From Flavisolibacter sp. (GTDB lineage Bacteria > Bacteroidota > Bacteroidia > Chitinophagales > Chitinophagaceae), in the NCBI GenBank assembly GCA_013695175.1, contig JACDAZ010000039.1, forward strand, positions 1 through 23,926: DNA of 23,926 bases, in the 5' to 3' direction. The notes under the pieces were generated by a model. That model was given only the letters and a program-made list of their open reading frames with translations. It was not told where the DNA came from and did no database searches. Shown here one piece after another: positions 16,741 to 23,926 of this stretch. A program made the translations under genes and the position numbers. Numbering within the stretch: position 1 is the first letter of the stretch; every line of letters starts with the position of its first letter.

Positions 16741-17714
16741 TGGTTCTCTGTCATTAGCTTAACCAGGTCTGCACCAACAACTGATGTGTTAGCAAATAAA
16801 GAGCCTTGTTTGTTATTAAGAAATCTTTGATAAGATAGCAGGTAAACTTCATCAGGCAGGGGTACATAACCTACCTCTTTAACAAGGTAGGATGCATTTT
16901 CCAGGTAAAATTTTACAAATTCCTGTACCACAGGATTTGTAGCAGATTTTGAATTTACATAGATAAACTCGGGGCGGGAAAGCGGCGCATAAAAACCTGT
17001 TCGTACCGTAGAATCCGTGGGGAATACAATGCCCTTACCTGCATCTATACCTACCAGTTTTAATTTATTTTTATTTTCTGCATAATAACCTAATCCAAAA
17101 AATCCCAAGGCTCCTTTATCGGAAGAAACACCCTGAACCAACACATTATCATCTTCACTTGCTGTATAATCTCCCCTGGAAGATTTGGCTTTACCCATTA
17201 TGGCTTCAGTAAAATAATCATAGGTCCCCGACGAAGTACCGGCACCATATAAGCGTAATGGAACGTCAGGAAAAGTTTCACGAATCTGTTTCCAGGAGTT
17301 AATAGTTCTTTGTGCTGCCGGCTCCCACATTTTTTTTAATTCTTCAACAGTCAGATAGTCAACAAAATCATTTGAAGGACTTACTACAACTGCAAGTCCG
17401 TCATAAGCCACAGGGATTTCAATGAAACTTATATTATTTGCCTTACAAGCTTCTATTTCAGAATCTTTTATGGGTCGGGAAGCATTGCTTATATCTGTTT
17501 CGCCCCGGGAGAATTTTTTAAAACCACCACCCGTACCGGATACACCCACTGTAACACGTATGTCAGAGTTTAGTATTCTAAATTCTTCGGCAACGGCTTC
17601 TGTTATTGGGTAAACAGAGCTTGATCCGTCAATATTTATCCTGCCACGGTATTCTTTAAAACAAGAAGAAAGAAAGCAAAGAATAAATAAATAGACTGCA
17701 ATTTTTCCTTTCAT
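16737..17714 (-). CDS. pstS: Phosphate-binding protein PstS, lipoprotein
   Basis: A 325-residue phosphate receptor that hands phosphate to PstCA. The N-terminus is a lipoprotein signal: [18 protein letters not shown] with the lipidated cysteine at 18 in an LSSC lipobox. Phosphate-binding motifs are [10 protein letters not shown] (29-38), [13 protein letters not shown] and the SGTYDYF region ([11 protein letters not shown]). The start is ATG at 17714, since the in-frame TTG at 17750 would add 12 residues before the signal. After the cysteine comes FKEY, a partial match to the Bacteroidota surface-export signal (Lys/Gln followed by acidic residues), but a periplasm-facing anchor is expected for a Pst receptor. 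It follows the porin gene by 79 bp and overlaps pstC. Confidence 0.93.
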   Translation of the reverse strand: MKGKIAVYLFILCFLSSCFKEYRGRINIDGSSSVYPITEAVAEEFRILNSDIRVTVGVSGTGGGFKKFSRGETDISNASRPIKDSEIEACKANNISFIEIPVAYDGLAVVVSPSNDFVDYLTVEELKKMWEPAAQRTINSWKQIRETFPDVPLRLYGAGTSSGTYDYFTEAIMGKAKSSRGDYTASEDDNVLVQGVSSDKGALGFFGLGYYAENKNKLKLVGIDAGKGIVFPTDSTVRTGFYAPLSRPEFIYVNSKSATNPVVQEFVKFYLENASYLVKEVGYVPLPDEVYLLSYQRFLNNKQGSLFANTSVVGADLVKLMTENQ

Positions 17715-17728
17715 GGATCTATAAACTT

Positions 17729-17736
17729 CAAAAGTA
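17729..17736 (-). promoter_or_regulatory. Candidate -7 box of pstS
   Basis: TACTTTTG on the minus strand fits TAnnTTTG and would start transcription a few bases before the pstS ATG. No TTG/TTTG lies at the usual 19-21 bp upstream distance, which would fit an activator-dependent promoter. Chance occurrence is possible. Confidence 0.35.
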
Positions 17737-17793
17737 ACACCGTAAATCAAATCCTATCCTTCTGGTAACAATTATTTAATGTAGCAAAATCTT

Positions 17794-19002
17794 TTAAAAA
17801 TTAATCTGAGCCTGTAGTCTTAATAATCTTCCTTTTTGCAGGTTGTTTTGTTTTGGAAAATCCTCAAATCTGCGTTTTGATATAGTGTACATTGCAACCA
17901 GCTCAAACTGCCTGAATGGCTGCCACTCCACCCCCAGCTCATATTCAGTTACATCATAACTGCGGGCATCCAGCTCGTGTTTTTTGCCACCACTATAGGT
18001 TTGCAGCCGAAAAAATGGAAAAATAATTTGGTCATTTACATTCAGCATATATGAAAAAGTGGCATAGCCACCATGTAAATTCTTTGTTTCAATGGAGTCT
18101 GTAACGGTATTGAATTCAGGGCCTCTTCCAATGTTGTATTCAGCTTGTATACCAAAAGGTTTTGGATACAGTATAAAACTGGCTGCAACTCGTTCATCTA
18201 TATAATTTCTGTCAGCTTTATATTTTGTACCTGCAGAAATTTGATCTGGTGTTACTACGTATTTGCCGGTATATCCTTGTATAGATGATTCAATGATTTG
18301 ATTTCCAATGGATATAGGATAAGTGATGCGTGATACTATATGAAGATTATTGTTTTGTTCCGGACGGTTAGCAGTTTGTCCATTATATACACCAAATCCA
18401 AAAACTCCATAATCACCTGAGCCTTTGAATCCATCATTTACTAAAGAAGAAAATAATTTCCTGGTTTTTGCCGGTGCCCAGTAAAAAAATCCTCCTAAAT
18501 CTCTTTCGTTTGCAATGGCACTGTTTAAACCATCATTACGATCAAGCGGCAGCCTGTTTTGACTTGATTGCATATTTTCAAAGCCGTATGGAATTTTACT
18601 TTGTCCTAAGCGTAGCCTGAATTCATTTTTTTTATCAATGCCTAAATCGAAATACGCATCGCGTAACTGTGCAAAATTTTGAGCCGAAGTTGTTGGTGCA
18701 CTTGCAAAATCAGGCTGAATATAAAAATATACTCTTTCATGTATTTGACCGTAAAGAATTATACGCATTCTTCTGATAAAAACTCCTCCATTCTCACCCC
18801 AGGACCGGTCACACTGGTCGCATTTTAGTTGGGGATTTGTTTCCAAAAGGCGATTATACCTAACCTGCATATAACCGCGGATGGAAATATTTTCAAACCA
18901 TTTAGGCTTAGGCTTATTAACTATGGAAGAATGGAAGGTTGAATCTGATTGACCAAAAGCACTAACTGTATACAGCAAAAATGCTGTTAACAATTTCTTC
19001 AT
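17794..19002 (-). CDS. OprO/OprP-like phosphate-selective outer-membrane porin
   Basis: A 402-residue predicted outer-membrane beta-barrel. A signal peptide (MKKLLTAFLLYTVSAFG) is followed by an early strand, ISIRGYMQVRYNRL, and many alternating amphipathic strands; the chain ends in the aromatic/hydrophobic strand RLLRLQAQINF typical of barrels. FIRRMRIILYGQIHERVYFYIQPDFASAP resembles the phosphate-selective porin O/P family. A CxxC pair (C61, C64, KCDQC) lies in the first long loop. The gene heads the phosphate island, which supports phosphate as the solute, though selectivity cannot be read directly. It diverges from the 156-residue gene across 75 bp. No basic phosphate-selectivity ladder could be checked by eye. 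Confidence 0.85.
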   Translation of the reverse strand: MKKLLTAFLLYTVSAFGQSDSTFHSSIVNKPKPKWFENISIRGYMQVRYNRLLETNPQLKCDQCDRSWGENGGVFIRRMRIILYGQIHERVYFYIQPDFASAPTTSAQNFAQLRDAYFDLGIDKKNEFRLRLGQSKIPYGFENMQSSQNRLPLDRNDGLNSAIANERDLGGFFYWAPAKTRKLFSSLVNDGFKGSGDYGVFGFGVYNGQTANRPEQNNNLHIVSRITYPISIGNQIIESSIQGYTGKYVVTPDQISAGTKYKADRNYIDERVAASFILYPKPFGIQAEYNIGRGPEFNTVTDSIETKNLHGGYATFSYMLNVNDQIIFPFFRLQTYSGGKKHELDARSYDVTEYELGVEWQPFRQFELVAMYTISKRRFEDFPKQNNLQKGRLLRLQAQINF

Positions 19003-19018
19003 AATAAATTAATATTGG

Positions 19019-19026
19019 CAAATGTA
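19019..19026 (-). promoter_or_regulatory. Candidate -7 box of the porin gene
   Basis: TACATTTG on the minus strand matches TAnnTTTG, 16 bp before the porin ATG. As at pstS, no -33 box is present. A GTTAAC-containing stretch lies upstream (minus strand, about 19047-19060), at a distance similar to the GTTACC stretch upstream of the pstS box. Confidence 0.42.
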
Positions 19027-19077
19027 AGGTTGAATATGAAGTGTATGGTTCTTTGTTAACCTGATTTATTATAGTTG

Positions 19078-19548
19078 ATGAACCTGCTCAATAAATATAT
19101 TCCTGATTATACTTTTAATGAATACCACCATTTGTATATAAATGCCGGGCAGGCTGATTGTTTTAAGGCAGCAAAATCTATTGATTTATCAAAATCAGGC
19201 ATTACAAAATTTTTATTGATACTCCGGGGCCTGCCAACAGAGGATCTTTCCATATCAGGATTTCTTAAAAATATGCGCTTTACAATAATTGAAGAAAAAT
19301 TACATGATGAATTTTTAATTGATGCTTCACAACCGGGGATAATAATATTTTGGAACTTCCATTTTAAATCAATTTCTGCATCAAAAACATTAGTTAGTAC
19401 TGAAACCAGAATTTTATGTTTGAATAAAAAACTAAAGAAAAGATTTTCTCTTTATTGGTTTTTTATAAAACCATTTAGTGGTTTAATAAGGTTAAAAATG
19501 TTAAAACTGATTAAAAAAGAAGCTGAAAAAATTAAATCAATAAATTAA
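19078..19548 (+). CDS. Conserved protein of unknown function (possible DUF2867/SRPBCC-like)
   Basis: A 156-residue soluble protein with no signal peptide or membrane segment. Its C-terminal part, LVSTETRILCLNKKLKKRF, then YWFFIKPFSGLIRLKML and a basic helix, resembles a widespread uncharacterised family whose members end STETRV...F..YW..I.P.SGLIRR..L. I recall such proteins being labelled DUF2867 or SRPBCC-like, but I am not sure of the family name. ILRGLPTEDLSISGFL near residue 50 also fits. I chose the ATG at 19078 rather than the TTG one codon earlier. It diverges from the porin and its stop overlaps that of the convergent GYF_2 gene by two bases. No function can be given. Confidence 0.65.
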   Translation: MNLLNKYIPDYTFNEYHHLYINAGQADCFKAAKSIDLSKSGITKFLLILRGLPTEDLSISGFLKNMRFTIIEEKLHDEFLIDASQPGIIIFWNFHFKSISASKTLVSTETRILCLNKKLKKRFSLYWFFIKPFSGLIRLKMLKLIKKEAEKIKSIN

Positions 19549-20957
19549 TGTTTTGCATATGCATCTTGCACACCTGTAGCAGAAATTATTTTAAATTCTG
19601 CATGATCTGCAAGCCGGTGATCGGGTGCTGAAATAGTTTGTGATTTTTTTGGTGCTACATTAGAAAAGGTAAGCCGCTTTTTTTCAAGCAACCTGTCCTG
19701 ATCATTATAATAAAGAACCTCAATCTCCGCCGTTTTTAATGGGATGCTGCTTCGGTTGTATAAAGTGAGTTTTAAACCAATAACGCCCATCATCCAATTA
19801 TCTGAAGTGTTATTCTTTTTAATTTCAATTTGGTCAGAAATATCAGTTTCTGCAGTTGACACTTCACTACGACGGCTTGATTTTCTTTCCCCATTTTTTG
19901 GTTCAGATTTCGTCTCCGCTTCATCGCCTTTAATAAGTTTTCTAAACACACCATTTACAGCATCACCTAGGGTTTTCTTTTTTGGCTGTTCCACTTCGGC
20001 AACAGGTTCCTCTGTGCTTTGTAAAATTGGTTTTTCATAAGGTTCAGGTAATTTATAATCTTCAATTGGTGCAGAAGCAACATTATTTTCAGATTTTTCT
20101 TTTCCCGGGTTTTCTGCTAATAGCTGTTTTTCCGGTAATGGTATTAAGTCTACTGGTTTATTTACCTGGTTTTTAAAATCAGCAATATCATTGCTAATTT
20201 TTTCATCTTCCTGCATTTCAGAAAAAACTGGTGTATTCTCTTCCCTTACTGAATTTTGAACATGTACTACCTGTTCTTTATGTTTAGTTTCTCCACTGAA
20301 TAAACCAGAATCTATAAACCATCCTCCTGCTATAACAACAATAACAGCTAATGCACTTAACAACTGTTCTTTTGAAAAGTTGTTTTTCTTATTTGTCTTC
20401 TTTTGATACATCCAGGATGTGTATTCCTCCTCAACTTCTTCCAAAGTTTTCGCATATTTTATGTCAACCACATCATCCAGGTTTTTAACTGGCCTGGAAG
20501 ATGCATAAGCCTGTGCTCTTTGTCTTAACTCATCTGCTTTTCTTTCTAATGCCTGGTGATCAGGCCGGGGTTCTTCAGGTGTAGTATGATTTCTATCATT
20601 TTTTACTTCTTCTGATCTCTGCTCTAAAGAATTATAGGATGGTTTTGAACTTGAATTGAAAGTTTTAGCTGCATTTAATGGCATGCTCACAAAAATATTT
20701 TTATTACTGGCAGGAGATGAAGCATTGGTGCCTGCCTTATCATATTGAGATGGTTGAGTGCTAAAATGAGATTTTTCTTCTGTGGGTGCTTCTACAAAAT
20801 TTTTTAAACTTTCAATTTCAGAAGGGTATGACCAACCAAAACTTTTTCCTTCAACCCAAACAAGGTCTAAAGGTTTTAATATCAGTTCAAGTAATTCCTC
20901 CCTGGTATAAGGACCTGACTGCTTATTACTGCGAAGAAGAAGATAAACCTTTTGCAT
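19545..20957 (-). CDS. GYF_2-domain single-pass membrane protein with C-terminal beta domain
   Basis: A 470-residue protein with three parts. Residues 1-55 resemble a GYF_2 (DUF4339) domain: YLLLRSNKQSGPYTREELLEL and LVWVEGKSFGWSYPSEI. Next is a charged, low-complexity region with a short coiled-coil-like stretch (HQALERKADELRQRAQAYAS). One membrane segment follows at about 199-220 (LLSALAVIVVIAGGWFIDSGLF). After another disordered acidic/lysine-rich linker, residues 386-470 form a beta-rich domain (VIGLKLTLYNRSSIPLKTAEIEVLYY) like FxLYD/DUF3426-type domains outside the membrane. I use the ATG at 20957, which starts the domain directly; the longer start at 21008 adds 17 residues. The role is unknown; the GYF_2 part suggests protein binding. 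Confidence 0.7.
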   Translation of the reverse strand: MQKVYLLLRSNKQSGPYTREELLELILKPLDLVWVEGKSFGWSYPSEIESLKNFVEAPTEEKSHFSTQPSQYDKAGTNASSPASNKNIFVSMPLNAAKTFNSSSKPSYNSLEQRSEEVKNDRNHTTPEEPRPDHQALERKADELRQRAQAYASSRPVKNLDDVVDIKYAKTLEEVEEEYTSWMYQKKTNKKNNFSKEQLLSALAVIVVIAGGWFIDSGLFSGETKHKEQVVHVQNSVREENTPVFSEMQEDEKISNDIADFKNQVNKPVDLIPLPEKQLLAENPGKEKSENNVASAPIEDYKLPEPYEKPILQSTEEPVAEVEQPKKKTLGDAVNGVFRKLIKGDEAETKSEPKNGERKSSRRSEVSTAETDISDQIEIKKNNTSDNWMMGVIGLKLTLYNRSSIPLKTAEIEVLYYNDQDRLLEKKRLTFSNVAPKKSQTISAPDHRLADHAEFKIISATGVQDAYAKH

Positions 20958-21096
20958 AGCTGTTTGTTTTATCTTATAAGCAGTGTAGTAAAGGGGTAAC
21001 GTTTTCAATCTTATACTATTGTGTAATGTAGAAATTATATTAATCTCTTAAAATAAACTGTCTTAAACTTTTGATTAAAGATTTATAAATGTTGAG

Positions 21097-21135
21097 GTAA
21101 CAAAAACATCACATTGGCATAATATGCCGGTAATA
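21097..21135 (+). promoter_or_regulatory. 11-bp-phased direct-repeat array upstream of the 87-residue gene
   Basis: Four TAACA-like words start exactly 11 bp apart: TAACA 21098, TCACA 21109, TAATA 21120, TAATA 21131. The middle contains an odd palindrome GGCATAATATGCC (21116-21128). One-turn spacing of direct repeats is typical of OmpR/PhoB-family regulator sites. The same words form a longer array upstream of the next gene. Confidence 0.55.
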
Positions 21136-21189
21136 TTTCTAAACTTTCTTAGCTATCAAAGCAGGCATAATTTTTTTTCAAATACTCTT

Positions 21190-21453
21190 ATGACTTTACA
21201 CCATTTTAAAAATCTTGACTCATCCAGTAAACTTTCTTACCTGGAACATTATGGTGTATTTTTAGACCTATCACGATATTATAAAAATGTTGAGGTAGTA
21301 CTTTATTCTTTGAAAAATTTCTATGTTGAAGTTTTTGTTACTCCTTACCAGGAGATATTAAACATCAAATGTTTTAAATCTACACAAAAGCTGGATATAT
21401 ATCTTCCACAGGTTGATATAACAGAAATAGAGAACCTGTTACTTATACCATAG
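21190..21453 (+). CDS. Small conserved-looking protein of unknown function
   Basis: An 87-residue protein with no signal peptide or membrane segment. It has a helical start (MTLHHFKNLDSSSKLSYLEHYGVFLDLSRYY) and a beta-rich middle (VEVVLYSLKNFYVEVFVTPYQEILNIKCF). The HYGVFLDxxRYYKNVxVxLYxLxxFYVEVF pattern looks familiar from small Bacteroidota hypothetical proteins, but I know no function. I chose the ATG at 21190; the ATG at 21124 lies inside the upstream repeat array and would add 22 residues of odd composition. It lies between two similar regulatory arrays and 125 bp before the TonB-receptor gene, so joint regulation with that gene is likely. Confidence 0.62.
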   Translation: MTLHHFKNLDSSSKLSYLEHYGVFLDLSRYYKNVEVVLYSLKNFYVEVFVTPYQEILNIKCFKSTQKLDIYLPQVDITEIENLLLIP

Positions 21454-21485
21454 CATCTCCTATAATCCCTCTGGAATCATTATTA

Positions 21486-21546
21486 GTAACAATGCGGTAA
21501 CATTAGCTTCATTTATTGTTAATATGCAGGTAACATATTGGTAACG
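21486..21546 (+). promoter_or_regulatory. Six-register 11-bp direct-repeat array upstream of the TonB-dependent receptor
   Basis: Words starting at 21487, 21498, 21509, 21520, 21531 and 21542 read TAACA, TAACA, TCATT, TAATA, TAACA, TAACG: five of six match TAAYR in perfect 11-bp phase. The base before is G in four cases, giving GTAACA. The last word ends 9 bp before a TTCTTTTG -7-like box. This suits an activator bound in place of a -33 element. Confidence 0.65.
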
Positions 21547-21555
21547 CACTAAGAG

Positions 21556-21563
21556 TTCTTTTG
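21556..21563 (+). promoter_or_regulatory. Candidate -7 box of the TonB-dependent receptor gene
   Basis: TTCTTTTG differs from TAnnTTTG at one base and is 15 bp before the ATG at 21579. The repeat array occupies the place where a -33 box would be. It is weak on its own and gains support from its distance to the array. Confidence 0.35.
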
Positions 21564-21578
21564 CATCAAATAAAGACC

Positions 21579-23926
21579 ATGCTCAGAACAGGCACCAACA
21601 ACTTTCTTTTTTCCTGGTATAAAAAACTTAGCTCTGTTAAATTCCCATTTGCTTTATTATTAGCGTTACTAATACAGATTACATCTGGGGCACAAACTGC
21701 CAATATCACAGGCAAAATTACGAACAACGTTGATCAGGAAAATGTAGAAGCTGCTACAATTGTTGTAAAGGGTACGCAACTGGCTACAGTTTCCGATAAG
21801 TTTGGTAATTATGAATTGAGAAACGTACCAGCTGGAAAACATACAATTGAAGTTTCAAATATATCCTACGATACCAGGAATTTTATGTTAGATGTATCAC
21901 CCGGTCAGGTTATTATACATGACATTCAACTGGTAGCTAAAAGCAGTGAACTGGAGGCTGTAGTAGTAACGAGTCAGCGCCGCTCTACAGGTACACAACT
22001 AGCATTGGTCTCTGAAACACGCAATGCCAAGTCAATAATTTCTGGAATCAGTCGTCAGCAAATCACACTTTCTCAGGATGCCAATGCAGCTCAGGTAATG
22101 CAAAGGGTTCCAGGCGTTACCATTATTGAAAACCGTTTTGTGATGGTTCGTGGATTAGGAGAAAGGTATAACAATGTAATGATCAATAATACTGTGGCAC
22201 CCAGTACTGAAGTGGATAAGAGAACATTTTCCTTTGACCTTATACCAAGTAATTCCCTGGAGCGCATGATTATTTATAAAAGCGGAAGTCCTGAAAATCC
22301 GGGCGATTTTGCCGGGGGTGTAATAAAAGTGTTTACAAATAATTTAGTTGAAAAGCCTTTTACACAAATAAGCATTGGTACGGGTTTCAGAACCAATACC
22401 ACTTTTAAGGAGTTTGTACAAAGCAAAGGAAGTTCAACTGATATACTTGGCTTTGATAATTCTTACCGCATTTTACCTTTGAATTTTCCTTCCAGTAAAC
22501 GAATGATCCAGTCTTCCCGAACGGCACCTTTACGCAGGGCGGCTGCTCATTTAATGAATAATAATTTTCAGCCACAATCATATCAGGCTGCTCCGGATCT
22601 GAACCTTGGTTTTTCTATTGGAAGGCGTTTGAGAATTGGTAATGTTAGTTTGAGCAATGTTAGTTCATTCAATATTTCTCAAACTTATCAAGCTGCCAAC
22701 CGCGATTTTTTCAGATATTTTGAATACGATGAAACAAGACCGGGTGAAGTAGATAAACGTTTTGCTTACCTCGATAATGTTTATGAGAAGCAAAACCGCA
22801 TCAGCGCCATGTCCAATTTCTCGCTCATCCTATCTCCACGAAGCCGTATTAATTTCAGCAATCTTTTTAATCAGATTGGTGAAAATGAAACTTACTTACG
22901 CCAGGGGGAAGATTTTATACAGACACTTGGTTGGCGCCGTCATTATATGCTGGCTTATCGCAACCGGTCTATTTATACGGGACAGTTGGATGGTAACCAC
23001 ACTTTATCGGACAGATGGAAATTGAACTGGGTAGGTGGTTTTGGCTGGTTGCTGGAAAATGAACCGGATCTGCGCAGGTTCCGAACCTTTGCACCAGGCG
23101 GGCAAGATGCGCCACTGAGTGATTATATTATGATTACACCGCCTTCTTCAAATTTATTCGATGCTTCCCGCTACTATGGCAATTTGCAGGAATATTCTGT
23201 GAATAATGGGGTGGACCTAACATTTAAACTAAATGAAAACAGGGAAGGTGCCAGTCGGGAGTTGAAATTCGGATATTATGCAGATTACCGTTATCGTGAT
23301 TTTTCCTCCAGATATTTTAGCTACCTGATCCCGGGATCAGTTGACCCCATCACAAAAGAAGGACTTGAACGATTACCCCTGGATGTAATATTCAGTAACG
23401 ATAATATAAAAACCCGCAATGGATTTGTGATTGAAGAAGGTACCCGGCCACAGGATAGTTATACAGCATCAAATATGCTGGGTGCAGGTTATCTGTCTTT
23501 TGTATATCCGCTTAACAAGTTTAATTTTTCTGGTGGTATTCGTGCAGAATATAATATTCAGGAAATGGATAGTTACCAGGGTCTTTCACCGGTCACTGTG
23601 AGCAATCCAGTATTAAGTCTATTGCCTTCAGTGAACGCAATGTATAATCTTAGTTCTAAATCCCAGGTAAGGTTGGGATACAGCAGAACAGTTAACAGAC
23701 CGGAGTTCCGGGAGTTAGCCCCGTTTTTATTTTATGATTATAAGCTGGATGCCAACCGTGTAGGTAACCCCAATTTAAAAACAGCTGTCATAGATAATAT
23801 AGATTTTCGGTACGAATTTTATCCGCGGTTAGGCGAAACAGTTAGTTTAGGTACTTTCTTTAAATATTTTAATGATCCCATAGAAAACAAAGCTATTATC
23901 ACCACAGAATCTCCTCAGTTTACTTA
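21579..23926 (+). CDS. TonB-dependent outer-membrane receptor, 5' part (cut by window edge)
   Basis: The frame is open from ATG 21579 to the window end, 782 full codons. A signal sequence (hydrophobic core about 23-36, probable cleavage before Q39) is followed by a carboxypeptidase-regulatory-like beta domain (about 41-120, ITGKITN...GNYELRNVPAGKHTI) and a stretch with EAVVVTSQRR (126-135). The plug domain covers about 150-250: DANAAQVMQRVPGVTIIENRFVMVRGLGERY, then NPGDFAGGVIKVFT. The barrel follows with RPEFRELAPF and VGNPNLKT motifs. It takes up a substrate through the outer membrane using TonB/ExbBD energy. The substrate is not shown; no SusD partner is visible before the window ends. The upstream 11-bp array suggests control by an OmpR/PhoB-type activator. 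Confidence 0.94.
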   Translation, partial: MLRTGTNNFLFSWYKKLSSVKFPFALLLALLIQITSGAQTANITGKITNNVDQENVEAATIVVKGTQLATVSDKFGNYELRNVPAGKHTIEVSNISYDTRNFMLDVSPGQVIIHDIQLVAKSSELEAVVVTSQRRSTGTQLALVSETRNAKSIISGISRQQITLSQDANAAQVMQRVPGVTIIENRFVMVRGLGERYNNVMINNTVAPSTEVDKRTFSFDLIPSNSLERMIIYKSGSPENPGDFAGGVIKVFTNNLVEKPFTQISIGTGFRTNTTFKEFVQSKGSSTDILGFDNSYRILPLNFPSSKRMIQSSRTAPLRRAAAHLMNNNFQPQSYQAAPDLNLGFSIGRRLRIGNVSLSNVSSFNISQTYQAANRDFFRYFEYDETRPGEVDKRFAYLDNVYEKQNRISAMSNFSLILSPRSRINFSNLFNQIGENETYLRQGEDFIQTLGWRRHYMLAYRNRSIYTGQLDGNHTLSDRWKLNWVGGFGWLLENEPDLRRFRTFAPGGQDAPLSDYIMITPPSSNLFDASRYYGNLQEYSVNNGVDLTFKLNENREGASRELKFGYYADYRYRDFSSRYFSYLIPGSVDPITKEGLERLPLDVIFSNDNIKTRNGFVIEEGTRPQDSYTASNMLGAGYLSFVYPLNKFNFSGGIRAEYNIQEMDSYQGLSPVTVSNPVLSLLPSVNAMYNLSSKSQVRLGYSRTVNRPEFRELAPFLFYDYKLDANRVGNPNLKTAVIDNIDFRYEFYPRLGETVSLGTFFKYFNDPIENKAIITTESPQFT

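Noticed and set aside
17715..17793. TAACA words upstream of pstS as another 11-bp-phased array
   Set aside because: The two TAACA words (17735 and 17766) lie 31 bp apart on the plus strand, out of 11-bp phase and in the wrong orientation relative to pstS.
19021..19070. GTTAACA upstream of the porin as a phased array
   Set aside because: Positions 11 bp before and after the TAACA word do not match; only a single word is present.
22762..23025. 87-codon open frame inside the TonB-receptor gene
   Set aside because: It is in another frame of a clearly coding region with continuous TonB-receptor sequence.
1..23926. tRNA, rRNA, CRISPR arrays, insertion sequences or defence systems
   Set aside because: Intergenic gaps are short and no cloverleaf, spaced-repeat array, transposase or known defence protein was seen.

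Overview
The window looks like a piece of chromosome from a Bacteroidota bacterium, most likely the Chitinophagaceae or a close relative. The evidence is low GC content, A/T-rich start regions without clear Shine-Dalgarno sequences, TAnnTTTG-type -7 promoter boxes, a large carboxypeptidase-regulatory-domain TonB-dependent receptor, a biotin ligase without a DNA-binding domain, a CarB without its allosteric domain, and a split (C-terminal-half) transketolase. This placement comes from gene content and style, not from a database search. I saw no rRNA, tRNA, CRISPR array, insertion sequence or phage gene.

Layout. 1-3.2 kb: the 5' end of rsfS diverges from birA; birA converges with a bcp/PrxQ peroxiredoxin, followed by a secreted M23 peptidase. 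3.3-7.4 kb (plus strand): two tandem small YtxH-like membrane proteins, an intrinsic terminator, a promoter/hairpin leader, carB and a DinB-like gene. 7.4-9.25 kb (minus): a compact regulatory module of ECF sigma factor, probable membrane anti-sigma factor and secreted small helical protein, closed by an intrinsic terminator. 9.3-11.5 kb (minus): transketolase C-terminal half and galE, separated by an inverted pair of REP-like palindromic units. 11.6-19.0 kb (minus): an eight-gene phosphate island, porin-pstS-pstC-pstA-pstB-phoU-DUF47-pit. 19.1-21.0 kb: a small unknown protein and a GYF_2-type single-pass membrane protein. 21.0 kb to the end (plus): a small unknown gene and a TonB-dependent receptor cut by the window end.

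How it works together. The phosphate island covers each step of phosphate entry: an OprP/O-like outer-membrane porin, a lipoprotein PstS, the PstCAB ABC importer with PhoU, then the secondary transporter Pit with its DUF47 PhoU-like partner. Overlapping or nearly touching genes from pstS to phoU indicate one transcript. The kinase and regulator (PhoR/PhoB) are not in the window.

The least expected signal is at the right end. Both plus-strand genes there are preceded by arrays of TAACA-like words spaced exactly 11 bp apart, four in one array and five of six in the other. This is the geometry of OmpR/PhoB-family response-regulator sites. I infer that one regulator, possibly the phosphate regulator, controls the small gene and the TonB receptor. 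The same array is absent upstream of pstS and the porin, so that link remains open.
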